Shown: piece after piece, positions 7,601 to 14,165 of the stretch
How positions within the stretch are numbered: the first letter of the stretch is position 1
How the letters are laid out: every line of letters begins with the position of its first letter
Assembly (NCBI GenBank): GCA_009783635.1
Contig: WRDC01000027.1
Span: 1 to 14,165 of the forward strand
Length of the DNA: 14,165 nucleotides
Reading direction: 5' to 3'
From: Methanimicrococcus sp.
GTDB lineage: Archaea; Halobacteriota; Methanosarcinia; Methanosarcinales; Methanosarcinaceae
Notes under the pieces: model-generated
Told to the model about the DNA's origin: nothing
Database searches by the model: none
The model's input: only the letters and a program-made list of their open reading frames with translations
Position numbers and translations under genes: made by a program

Positions 7601-7933
7601 ATGGTAATTATTGAAGCGACCGACAAAAAGTGGGATGACATCATCTCAAACAAGGAAAAGCCCGTTATGACCATGTTTTATATGGAAACATGCCCGCACT
7701 GCCAAAAAATGAAACCGGTCTTTGAAGACCTGGAAAAAAAATACGGCGGCAAAGTGTCATTCGCCCGAATTAACGCGATGAACTACCTCGATATCACCAA
7801 AAGATACGGCATTGTTGCCGCCCCCGGTTTTAAATTCTTTAAAAACGGAAAACTGCTCAACGAAGATAACGCCGTCATGAAACCCGAACAGTTAGAACAA
7901 ATCGCAAAAGATTTGGAAAGCGGCGAATTATAA
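7601..7933 (+). CDS. Thioredoxin-family protein with CPHC active site
   Basis: A 110-residue cytoplasmic thioredoxin fold without signal peptide. The redox motif is Cys31-Pro-His-Cys34 in METCPHCQKMKP, with the conserved kink proline Pro39 and the cis-proline loop at Ala74-Pro75 before a strand GFKFF. The dipeptide Pro-His is typical of DsbA and of some small archaeal redox proteins rather than the Gly-Pro of classical thioredoxin, and suggests a more oxidising potential. Residue 74 is Ala instead of the usual Thr. The likely role is disulfide reduction or exchange of an unknown partner. GAGGCGAT sits just upstream as the ribosome site. The next gene starts about 45 bases downstream on the same strand. 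No thioredoxin reductase is in the window. Confidence 0.9.
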   Translation: MVIIEATDKKWDDIISNKEKPVMTMFYMETCPHCQKMKPVFEDLEKKYGGKVSFARINAMNYLDITKRYGIVAAPGFKFFKNGKLLNEDNAVMKPEQLEQIAKDLESGEL

Positions 7934-7978
7934 AAGAAATATCGACTTTTAACCAAAAATGGATGAACTGTGATAAAA

Positions 7979-8224
7979 ATGGTCGTTGAAAACAAATTTA
8001 AGATAATTCATATACTTGAATATACAGCGAAGATATGTGTTTATTTGATGATTTTTTTCAGTATTATTTTTTTATTTGCAATACTGCTCGGAGCAACAAA
8101 TTTTGAATATCCGAACAGTATTCAACTTTTTTTGTTTTATGGAACGCCTATTTCAATAATGATTTTAGTAGGAGTTTTGATTGTTAAATTTATTTTGAGC
8201 AAAGGGGGATTACACTCTCATTAA
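7979..8224 (+). CDS. Small two-helix membrane protein (hypothetical)
   Basis: About 81-84 residues with two predicted membrane helices: one around ICVYLMIFFSIIFLFAILLG and one around LFLFYGTPISIMILVGVLIV. The loop between them is short and polar and the C-terminus ends in GGLHSH. I do not recognise a family. The start is uncertain. GTG at 7970 lies only three bases after GGATGA, while ATG at 7979 is preceded by GTGAT; I prefer the ATG. It is 45 bases downstream of the thioredoxin gene on the same strand, so co-transcription is likely and a link to membrane redox work is possible but unproven. It is more A/T-rich than its neighbours. Confidence 0.6.
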   Translation: MVVENKFKIIHILEYTAKICVYLMIFFSIIFLFAILLGATNFEYPNSIQLFLFYGTPISIMILVGVLIVKFILSKGGLHSH

Positions 8225-8345
8225 TTTTTCAAATCAACCCCTGAAACAATGTTTCAAATGAAGTAACGGCAACTATGGCAACAGTAAAAATGACAAAGAC
8301 CGGAGCCGAAAGGATCAAAATTTGAGCAACTTTTGAGCAACCTGT
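8225..8345. other. Convergent intergenic region with small inverted and direct repeats
   Basis: Between the ends of two converging genes there is a perfect inverted repeat TGAAACA-A-TGTTTCA (8242-8256) without a long T-run, and a tandem TTTGAGCAAC (8321-8330 and 8332-8341) next to the hisS stop. The hairpin could be a weak terminator. Confidence 0.35.
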
Positions 8346-9593
8346 TTAAGACACTTTCAAAACCAAATCTTCCAAACTCAACGAAACCTGCTCGCCACTT
8401 TTCATATCTTTCAAAGATAAAAGACCCGATTCCAGCTCTTTTTCGCCGATAATCAAAACGTAATCAGCGTTCACTGTGTTGGCATATTCCATCTGCGTCT
8501 TGAAATTGCGGCCCATGACATCGGTCAAAACCGTCGCGTAAGGACGAAGTTTTCCGGCTGCTTCAATGCCTTTTGCCTGCGCTTCCGGTTTGGTGATCAG
8601 AACGACTGTTTTGGACGCGTCTACCGGAAGTTCACAGATTTCCATGATTCTGTCAAATCCGATTCCGAATCCCGTCGAAACGACATCGCCGCCGCCAAAA
8701 AGTGAGATTAGCTTGTAAGAGCCGCCGCCGCATATTTGTTTTTGAGCGCCGAGGCCTTCCGCGTAAACTTCAAAGACGATGCCCGTGTAATAATCCAGCC
8801 CACGCGCAACGCCAAAATTGACGGTGTAGTCGGTCACGCCGTAAGCGGCCAAAAGGGCGAGGGTTTTTTCAAAGGCGTCCAGTTCGGGCAAATCGCCGAC
8901 AATTTCGCGGGCACTTTTGGATGCGGCAAATCCGTCTTTACCGGAAAGGGAAATGATTTTGTGAATTTTATCAGCCATATCGGGCGCAACGTTCAGCTCA
9001 TCGAGATAAGCATCCAAATTTTCATATTCTTTCTTATCGATGTAACGCATGATTTGTCCAAAAACAGCGTCATCAGCTGTGATTTGAGACAGCAGGCGGC
9101 GGAGAACGGACAAATTACCGATATTGAGGTCGCCAATGATTCCGGCCGCGCCAATCAATGTCATTGCCAAGGCAATCACTTCCGCATCCGCTTCCGGTTT
9201 GTTGCTGCCGATGAGCTCTGCGCCGAACTGCCAAAATTCTCTGTAACGGCCTTTTTGAGGACGCTCATAGCGGAAACAGTTTTCAAAATAAAAAAGTTTG
9301 ACCGGTTTTGAAAAAGATTGCATTTCATTGACGTAAGCGCGCATAACGGGAGCCGTGAGTTCCGGGCGAAGCGTCATCTCGCGGTCTCCTTTGTCGGTAA
9401 AATTGTAAAGCTCTCCGATGATACCTTGACCGGATTTGAGCGTGAAAAGTTCAAGCTCTTCAAAAGTCGGCGTAACGATTTCGCCGTAACCCCATTTTTG
9501 AATGACTTCGCGGAGCTTGAATTCGACATTTCGCCGGCGTGACATCTCTTCCGGTAAAAAATCGCGCGTTCCTCTCGGTTTTGAAATTGTCAT
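8346..9593 (-). CDS. hisS: Histidyl-tRNA synthetase
   Basis: This enzyme charges tRNA-His with histidine in the cytoplasm. The 415 residues show all class II signatures: PRGTRDF at 6-12, LRPELTAP at 75-82, motif 2 from FRYERPQKGRYREF (107-120), the histidine-specific RGLDYYTG (264-271) and motif 3 GFGIGFDRI (308-316). An anticodon-binding domain runs from about 328 to the end. Length fits the compact archaeal/bacterial form. An AGGAA site lies about 9 bases before the ATG. The gene sits 97 bases downstream of drg in the same direction, compatible with one transcript or with its own promoter. Confidence 0.96.
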   Translation of the reverse strand: MTISKPRGTRDFLPEEMSRRRNVEFKLREVIQKWGYGEIVTPTFEELELFTLKSGQGIIGELYNFTDKGDREMTLRPELTAPVMRAYVNEMQSFSKPVKLFYFENCFRYERPQKGRYREFWQFGAELIGSNKPEADAEVIALAMTLIGAAGIIGDLNIGNLSVLRRLLSQITADDAVFGQIMRYIDKKEYENLDAYLDELNVAPDMADKIHKIISLSGKDGFAASKSAREIVGDLPELDAFEKTLALLAAYGVTDYTVNFGVARGLDYYTGIVFEVYAEGLGAQKQICGGGSYKLISLFGGGDVVSTGFGIGFDRIMEICELPVDASKTVVLITKPEAQAKGIEAAGKLRPYATVLTDVMGRNFKTQMEYANTVNADYVLIIGEKELESGLLSLKDMKSGEQVSLSLEDLVLKVS

Positions 9594-9690
9594 AACTAAT
9601 ATTCCTGAAATTTAATGACTCGTGAAATGATTGAATTGAATAAAAGTTCAAGGGCAGAATAAATTAAAAAACTTATGACGAAAACATCAT

Positions 9691-10785
9691 TTATTTTTGA
9701 ATAATAACCGAAACGATGTCACCGTCTTTTAATTTATGATCCAAACCGACGCGCTGGCCGGGATGCTTGGCGGAAGGTCCCCAAACGTAAGCGAAACGGA
9801 ATTTTTTTCGGAAATCCTTGTGCAGACGGTCACATATCTGCCCGACATTCGTATTGCGCAGAACAATCATCGGTTCTTCTAAATCGGCGGCCTCGCCCTG
9901 AGGCTTCATGTAAACGCGGATAAAACCGAGACAGTCATAAAGATCATCGCGGAGCATATCCAAATTCTGGTTGTTGTGAGCGGAAATGAAAACGGCGCCG
10001 GGGTAAAGCTCCTTGTTTTCTTCCAAGATTTGAGGATTTGCCAAATCCACTTTGTTGACGACAATCATGGAAGAGACATAACTGCGGTTGCCTGCGACGA
10101 CATCGATAAACTGGTCAACGGTGACATTTTCCCTTAAAAGAACCATCGCATTGTGAATCTTGTATTCGTCCATAATGGATTTGATGGTATCGTCGTCCAA
10201 ATCCAATTCGACCGTCGAATTGATACGGATTCCGCCGCGATCAACTTTTTTAATGACAACGTCGGGCGGCATCTGATCAACACGGATGCCGGCCTCATAC
10301 AATTCTTCCATCAAAACATAATAGTGAGCCGGCTGGAAAACGTCCAAAAGGAAGATAACCAAGTCGGAGTTGCGGATGACGGCAATAACCTCTTTACCGC
10401 GGCCGCGGCCGGAAGCGGCGCCTTTGACAAGACCGGGGACATCCAAAATTTGGATGATGGCGCCTTTGTATTCCATGACGCCGGGAACAACAGTTACAGT
10501 CGTGAATGCATAGGAACCGACTTCGGAATTCGCGTCTGTCAGCTTGTTCAGAAGCGTGGATTTACCGACGGACGGGAAACCGACAAGCGTGACCGTGGCG
10601 TCGCCCGATTTTTTGACGCTGTAGCCCTCTCCGGTTCCGGCAGTGGAACTCTTTTTCTCGACCTCGTCATGAAGCCGGGCAAGTTTCGCTTTCAATCGGC
10701 CGATATGGAAAGAGGTGGCTTTGTTGTAAGCCGTTTTTTTGATTTCCTCTTCGACTTCCCGAATCTGTTCCTGTAATGTTGCCAT
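9691..10785 (-). CDS. drg: DRG-family GTPase with TGS domain
   Basis: An OBG/HflX-superfamily GTPase of the DRG group found in archaea and eukaryotes, thought to act with ribosomes during translation. The 364 residues begin with a basic helix-turn-helix-like coiled segment (1-45). The G domain follows, with GFPSVGKST (69-77), the G2 region TTVTVVPG (95-102), DVPGL (115-119), NKVD (244-247) and SAH (268-270). The DRG-specific insertion sits between G3 and G4, and a C-terminal TGS domain spans about 287-364. All GTP-binding residues look intact. The upstream ribosome site is weak (GAGAC). It lies between the aminotransferase gene and hisS, all in the same direction, and the neighbouring synthetase fits a translation role. 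Confidence 0.95.
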   Translation of the reverse strand: MATLQEQIREVEEEIKKTAYNKATSFHIGRLKAKLARLHDEVEKKSSTAGTGEGYSVKKSGDATVTLVGFPSVGKSTLLNKLTDANSEVGSYAFTTVTVVPGVMEYKGAIIQILDVPGLVKGAASGRGRGKEVIAVIRNSDLVIFLLDVFQPAHYYVLMEELYEAGIRVDQMPPDVVIKKVDRGGIRINSTVELDLDDDTIKSIMDEYKIHNAMVLLRENVTVDQFIDVVAGNRSYVSSMIVVNKVDLANPQILEENKELYPGAVFISAHNNQNLDMLRDDLYDCLGFIRVYMKPQGEAADLEEPMIVLRNTNVGQICDRLHKDFRKKFRFAYVWGPSAKHPGQRVGLDHKLKDGDIVSVIIQK

Positions 10786-10860
10786 ATTGTCTCAAAAATA
10801 AAGATAATTAAAATAAAATCAAGCGAGTTCAGGCTCGCGTGGAGAATAACCTGTTTTTCA

Positions 10861-10870
10861 GTATAAATAA
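10861..10870 (-). promoter_or_regulatory. Putative TATA box for drg
   Basis: The minus strand reads TTATTTATAC about 75-85 bases before the drg start. The 176-bp gap also holds two small GC hairpins (GCGAG/CTCGC at 10823-10838 and CGCG/CGCG at 10890-10903) and a direct repeat TTAATGAAAC (10871-10890). Any of these could end ilvE transcription or control drg. Confidence 0.35.
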
Positions 10871-10961
10871 TTAATGAAACTTAATGAAACGCGCAAGCTC
10901 GCGGAAAAACAATATAAAAAGAAGAGAAAGCGCAGAAATCCTGCACTTTCGGTTTTAATGA

Positions 10962-12542
10962 TTACTTTTTGGCTGCCGGCTTTGCATCTGCTTTTTTGGC
11001 CGCGGGCTTAGCGGCCGGTTTGGCTGCTGTTTTGGCGGCCGGTTTGGCTGCTGCTTTAGCGGCCGGCTTGGCTGCTGCTTTAGCGGCCGGTTTGGCTGCG
11101 GGTTTGGCGGCCGGCTTGGCTGCTGTTTTGGCAGCCGGCTTGGCTGCTGTTTTGGCGGCCGGTTTGGCTGCTGCTTTGGCGGCCGGTTTGGCTGCTGTTT
11201 TGGCGGCCGGCTTGGCTGCTGCTTTGGCGGCCGGCTTGGCTGCCGCTTTGGCGGCCGGTTTGGCTGCCGCTTTGGCGGCCGGCTTGGCTGCTGCTTTGGC
11301 GGCCGGCTTGGCTGCTGTTTTGGCGGCCGGTTTGGCTGCTGTTTTGGCGGCCGGCTTGGCTGCTGTTTTGGCGGCCGGCTTGGCTGCTGTTTTGGCGGCC
11401 GGTTTGGCTGCTGTTTTGGCGACCGGCTTGGCTGCTGTTTTGGCGGCCGGTTTAGCTGCGGGTTTGGCGGCCGGTTTGGCTGCTGCTTTGGCGGCCGGTT
11501 TGGCTGCTGCTTCGGCGGCCGGTTTGGCTGCTGCTTTGGCGGCCGGCTTGGCTGCTGCTTTGGCGGCCGGTTTGGCTGCTGTTTTGGTGGCCGGTTTGGT
11601 AGCTGCCGGTTTAGCGGTTGTCAACTTGACCGTTGCCGTTTTATCGGTGGATTTAGCGGCGGCTTTTGTCAGTTTCTTTGGATAGATTTCCGTTCCCGTT
11701 GTTTTTGTAATCTTTGCAAACTCTTTAAGCATCAAAGAGGTCACCGGACCGGTTTTGCCGGTACCGATATTCCTACCGTCAACCCACACGACTGCCGCGG
11801 CTTCCGCTGCGGTTCCTGTAACGAAAATCTCGTCGGCCGTATAGACGTCAAAGAGACCGATGTTCTCAACGCGTACCGGAATTTTGTTCTTTTCGAGCAA
11901 TTCAATTGCCACTGCCCGGGTGATGCCTTTCAGATTGTTGATGGTCGGCGGTGTGTAAACGACGCCGTTTTTGATAATGAAAATATTATCGCCGGAGCCT
12001 TCCGCGACATAGCCGTTGTTGTCAAGGAAGATCGCTTCCTGACCGCCTTTCGCGGTGGTTTCGATTTTGGCCAAAATATTGTTCAGATAATTCAATGATT
12101 TGATATTCGGCGACAGAGCGTCCGGAGCATTGCGGCGGATGCCGACAGTAATGCCTTTGAGTTCCATCGTGTCGTACAAAGAAATCGTTGTCGTAACGAT
12201 AAAGAGATTCGGCTTCGCGCATTTGCGGGGGTCGAGTCCTAAGTCGCCGTTACCGCGGGAAACAATCGGGCGAATGTAGGCGTCTTTTAAGTTGTTCTGA
12301 CGAAGTGTCTCAAGGATGGCTTCTGTTACGCGCGCCTTGGACATTCCGATATCCAAATCAATGGCTTTTGCGGAATCGAACAAGCGGTCAACGTGTTCTT
12401 TCAACTTAAAAACACGACCGTTGTAAGCGCGAATTCCTTCAAAAACCCCGTCTCCGTAAAGAAAACCGTGGTCAAAAACGGAGATGACAGGTTGGTTCGA
12501 TGGAACGAACTTGCCGTTTACATACATTACATTCTCGCTCAT
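10962..12542 (-). CDS. ilvE: Branched-chain aminotransferase with a histone H1-like repeat tail
   Basis: Residues 1-288 are a complete PLP-dependent class IV aminotransferase, the last step of leucine, isoleucine and valine synthesis. Visible marks are FDHGFLYGDGVFEGIR (23-38), IRPIVSRG (90-97), the PLP lysine Lys148 in IKSLNYLNN, AEGSGDNIF (180-188), LKGITR (204-209) and TGTAAE (242-247). Family members normally end near 290 residues. This one continues in frame for about 238 residues made almost only of Lys, Ala and Pro, with a few Thr, in an eight-residue repeat (T/A)AAKPAAK, ending in AKK. The tail resembles histone H1 and bacterial AlgP/Hc1 tails and should bind nucleic acid or other polyanions. 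The start is supported by GGGTGAT 6 bases upstream. The catalytic domain looks intact. The tail is encoded by a minisatellite and its length probably varies between strains. Confidence 0.93.
   Translation of the reverse strand: MSENVMYVNGKFVPSNQPVISVFDHGFLYGDGVFEGIRAYNGRVFKLKEHVDRLFDSAKAIDLDIGMSKARVTEAILETLRQNNLKDAYIRPIVSRGNGDLGLDPRKCAKPNLFIVTTTISLYDTMELKGITVGIRRNAPDALSPNIKSLNYLNNILAKIETTAKGGQEAIFLDNNGYVAEGSGDNIFIIKNGVVYTPPTINNLKGITRAVAIELLEKNKIPVRVENIGLFDVYTADEIFVTGTAAEAAAVVWVDGRNIGTGKTGPVTSLMLKEFAKITKTTGTEIYPKKLTKAAAKSTDKTATVKLTTAKPAATKPATKTAAKPAAKAAAKPAAKAAAKPAAEAAAKPAAKAAAKPAAKPAAKPAAKTAAKPVAKTAAKPAAKTAAKPAAKTAAKPAAKTAAKPAAKTAAKPAAKAAAKPAAKAAAKPAAKAAAKPAAKAAAKPAAKTAAKPAAKAAAKPAAKTAAKPAAKTAAKPAAKPAAKPAAKAAAKPAAKAAAKPAAKTAAKPAAKPAAKKADAKPAAKK
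10998..11605. repeat. 24-bp coding minisatellite in ilvE
   Basis: About two dozen near-identical 24-bp units, GGCGGCCGG(T/C)TTGGCTGCTG(T/C)TTT on the plus strand, encode the eight-residue Lys-Ala-Pro repeat on the minus strand. Some units are interrupted by a 12-bp insertion that gives Pro-Ala-Ala-Lys. Variation is mostly synonymous C/T plus Ala/Thr changes. Because the period is a multiple of three, gain or loss of units changes tail length without breaking the frame. Confidence 0.95.
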
Positions 12543-12548
12543 TTCTAA

Positions 12549-12555
12549 ATCACCC
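12549..12555 (-). promoter_or_regulatory. Shine-Dalgarno site of ilvE
   Basis: The minus strand reads GGGTGAT six bases before the ATG, matching the GGTGAT end of the archaeal consensus and supporting the start at 12542. Confidence 0.7.
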
Positions 12556-12583
12556 GATATAATTTGGGATGTATAGTTCCGGA

Positions 12584-12598
12584 GGTGCCGTCGGCACC
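12584..12598. promoter_or_regulatory. Inverted repeat in the ilvE leader
   Basis: GGTGCCG-T-CGGCACC is a perfect 7-bp inverted repeat about 45 bases before the ilvE start. With the promoter proposed at 12669 it lies inside the leader. It could be a protein-binding operator or an RNA hairpin; one copy cannot separate these. Confidence 0.45.
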
Positions 12599-12668
12599 GT
12601 TTATGAGTTAATGCTTGTCAACTTAAAAGCAGAAACATCATAAATGAAAAGTATCAATTTCCCAAACC

Positions 12669-12682
12669 ATTATAAACCTTTT
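12669..12682 (-). promoter_or_regulatory. Putative BRE/TATA promoter of ilvE
   Basis: On the minus strand AAAAGG is followed directly by TTTATAAT, a good archaeal BRE/TATA pair. Initiation about 25 bases downstream gives a leader of about 100 bases. Confidence 0.5.
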
Positions 12683-12761
12683 TCCGAAAAATCAGCCGGT
12701 ATGAAGAATTAACATCGGCATCGTTAAAAACGAATCCTGAATTCAATATTTCCAAAATTTC

Positions 12762-12800
12762 AAAAAAAAATGAAAGACAATCTCAATGAGACTGTCTTTC
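12762..12800 (-). terminator. Terminator of the surface-protein gene
   Basis: Read on the minus strand, GAAAGACA pairs with TGTCTTTC, one mismatch, then TCTC pairs with GAGA around a 3-base loop. Immediately after comes nine T (12762-12770 as A on the plus strand). It lies about 100 bases after the stop at 12896. A second inverted repeat ATAGAGT/ACTCTAT is at 12807-12832. The rest of 12543-12895 carries no gene. Confidence 0.8.
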
Positions 12801-12895
12801 TGTTGTATAGAGTTTTTTGTGGTCCACTCTATTATAGGGGTTGAAATATCGTTTTTATGACTTCGGCTCGGGAGCCAAAATCAGCGTGATTTTTT

Positions 12896-14165
12896 TCAGG
12901 CCTTTATTTCCTCTTCTTCATCATCTTTTCTCTTCTTCCACAGGAGGAAGAACAAATAGAATCCGATTGCTGCCATGTACAACAAAATGACAGTCAGCCA
13001 CGGATGACCCGGCATTTTTTCGGGCTCTCCCGGTTGCTGATCTCTGATTCCCGGCCCGGGTTCAGATTCCTGCGGCCGGTCTTGTTCAGGCTGAGGAGAT
13101 CCTCCTTGGGGACCCACGATCGTCGCATTGCCGAAGCCGGAACCACTGTTGTTGTTGTTCGCTGTAGCGTCGTCGTAGACGAGTACGATGTCGTGGAAAC
13201 TTATGACGTTTGTCAGAGATACGACTGTGTTGCCCTGTAATACGCCGTCCAGCATCCAGTCAACAAAGGTTCTGCCGGTGACAGACGTCTGTGCAGGCGT
13301 CAAGTCAAAGTTCGCTCCATGAACCACGATGTCACTCAAGTCAGGCTCACCGAGGATGGGTGTTCCGTCACGCATCTCGCGCGTCACGCTTATCATGTAC
13401 TCGTCAGGCGAGTAAATGAAAATGATAGTGTGATCCGCCGTGATGTGTATCACGGTCACCGGGTCAATCGGATTCGTCACGTTGGTCGTGTCCGCATCCC
13501 ATTGATAGCCTTCGTAAGTGTAGATTCCTGCTAACAGAGCGGCGTCCGGAGAGCCGGTGTAGGTATCGTTGATATTCACATACACCTCGCTTGCGGCTTT
13601 TAAAGCGCCGCCAAGCTGACTTTCGTGCTTTTCGGTGATTGTGAAATCCTCGATACCGTCATTGTTCCTATCCTGCCCGTAGATCAGGGTGATGGTTGCC
13701 GCCGCCGTTACGGAGGAGATGGCCGGATTCGTGTTGCCCTGTAACACGCCGTTCAGTTCCCAATTCACCAATACCACATCGGTACCCGCCAGTTCTGCCG
13801 CCGTGGGCGTATAGGTTGAACCGTCGCTGACTTGTTTTGTGAAACTTGTCTTACCTGCCACGGCGCTGCCGTTGCGCATTTCATAATCGACCGTGATTGT
13901 AAACCAATCTTCTAAGACGTCAGGTATTCCGTTTCCGTCTGTGTCGTAACCCCAGACAGCGTAGACTGTCACGTCTGCGTAGATGCCGATCTTATCATCG
14001 GTCGGACGCGCAGGCAGTGTGTCGCCGACAGCGTAGAATGTACCGTCAGCGCCGGCGTCAAGTGTCCAGTACGCGAAGAAGACAGGCGTTGAGACCGTAT
14101 TGTACATCACGTTCGCGTGTGTCGGAGCCGTCATGTCAAGGGCATAAGCCGCCTGCTCAAGGACC
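12896..14165 (-). CDS. Membrane-anchored cell-surface repeat protein, 5' end outside window
   Basis: The frame stays open to the right edge (codons before the Met at 14134 read VLEQAAYALD), so this is the C-terminal part of a longer exported protein. Counting from that Met, residues 1-62 form an InlB/Flg_new-type beta unit ending YADVTVYAVWG. Calcium-binding-like segments DTDGNGIPD (64-72) and DRNNDGIED (155-163) separate it from MucBP-like beta modules at about 77-151, 164-241 and 246-320. Two modules share LNGVLQGNT / LDGVLQGNT. A Pro/Gln/Glu linker (about 335-378) leads to one membrane helix (379-399) and a charged tail, KKRKDDEEEEIKA. The topology suggests the modules face outside and the tail inside. 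The likely role is adhesion or a surface stalk; no enzyme domain is visible. A strong terminator follows. Confidence 0.85.
   Translation of the reverse strand, partial: VLEQAAYALDMTAPTHANVMYNTVSTPVFFAYWTLDAGADGTFYAVGDTLPARPTDDKIGIYADVTVYAVWGYDTDGNGIPDVLEDWFTITVDYEMRNGSAVAGKTSFTKQVSDGSTYTPTAAELAGTDVVLVNWELNGVLQGNTNPAISSVTAAATITLIYGQDRNNDGIEDFTITEKHESQLGGALKAASEVYVNINDTYTGSPDAALLAGIYTYEGYQWDADTTNVTNPIDPVTVIHITADHTIIFIYSPDEYMISVTREMRDGTPILGEPDLSDIVVHGANFDLTPAQTSVTGRTFVDWMLDGVLQGNTVVSLTNVISFHDIVLVYDDATANNNNSGSGFGNATIVGPQGGSPQPEQDRPQESEPGPGIRDQQPGEPEKMPGHPWLTVILLYMAAIGFYLFFLLWKKRKDDEEEEIKA

Noticed and set aside
7402..7674. Minus-strand 90-codon frame antisense to the thioredoxin start
   Set aside because: It runs antisense over the thioredoxin gene and its promoter; its hydrophobic composition is a by-product of A/T-rich DNA.
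10969..11685. Plus-strand 238-codon open frame rich in Ala, Gly and Leu
   Set aside because: It is the antisense of the ilvE minisatellite; the 24-bp repeat has no stops in this frame, and there is no ribosome site or known protein of this kind.
12555..12566. TATA-like AATTATAT just upstream of ilvE
   Set aside because: It would start transcription at or after the ATG, which conflicts with the clear ribosome site; the element at 12669 is better placed.

Overview
The window looks like chromosomal DNA from an archaeon, most likely a methanogen of the Methanosarcinales type. The evidence is a two-subunit pyruvate carboxylase, a fused ADP-forming acyl-CoA synthetase, an archaeal-type DRG GTPase with a TGS domain, TATA/BRE-like promoters, and Shine-Dalgarno sites of the GGAGG/GGTGAT kind. 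The lineage is inferred from gene content; no rRNA or other marker is present to prove it.

Layout, left to right. 1-300 has no intact gene, only broken minus-strand coding-like fragments. 301-3602 is a minus-strand pycB-pycA operon (pyruvate to oxaloacetate). Its leader carries a 10-bp tandem repeat, behind a TATA box near 3861-3874. 4063-4461 (+) is a small orphan protein with a SecB-like look, followed by an array of ~120-bp repeats (4472-4930) and a bidirectional terminator. 4998-7076 (-) is the ADP-forming acetate/acyl-CoA ligase. 7416-8224 (+) is a small cluster: a possible 30-residue ORF, a thioredoxin-like protein with a CPHC active site, and a two-helix membrane protein.

8346-12542 (-) holds hisS, drg and a branched-chain aminotransferase gene (ilvE), all read right to left. 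ilvE is the oddest gene here. A normal ~288-residue class IV aminotransferase is followed in frame by ~238 residues of Lys/Ala/Pro repeats, encoded by a 24-bp minisatellite and resembling a histone H1 tail. 12896-14165 (-) is the 3' part of a membrane-anchored cell-surface protein made of repeated beta modules; its start lies beyond the window.

Functionally the window mixes central carbon metabolism (Pyc for anaplerosis, Acd linking acetyl-CoA or acyl-CoA to ATP, IlvE for branched-chain amino acids) with translation-related housekeeping (HisS, DRG) and a few lineage-specific small or surface proteins. The unusual part is the amount of tandem repetition at three unrelated scales (10, ~120 and 24 bp) within 14 kb. 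One array lies in a promoter leader, one is intergenic and one extends a metabolic enzyme.
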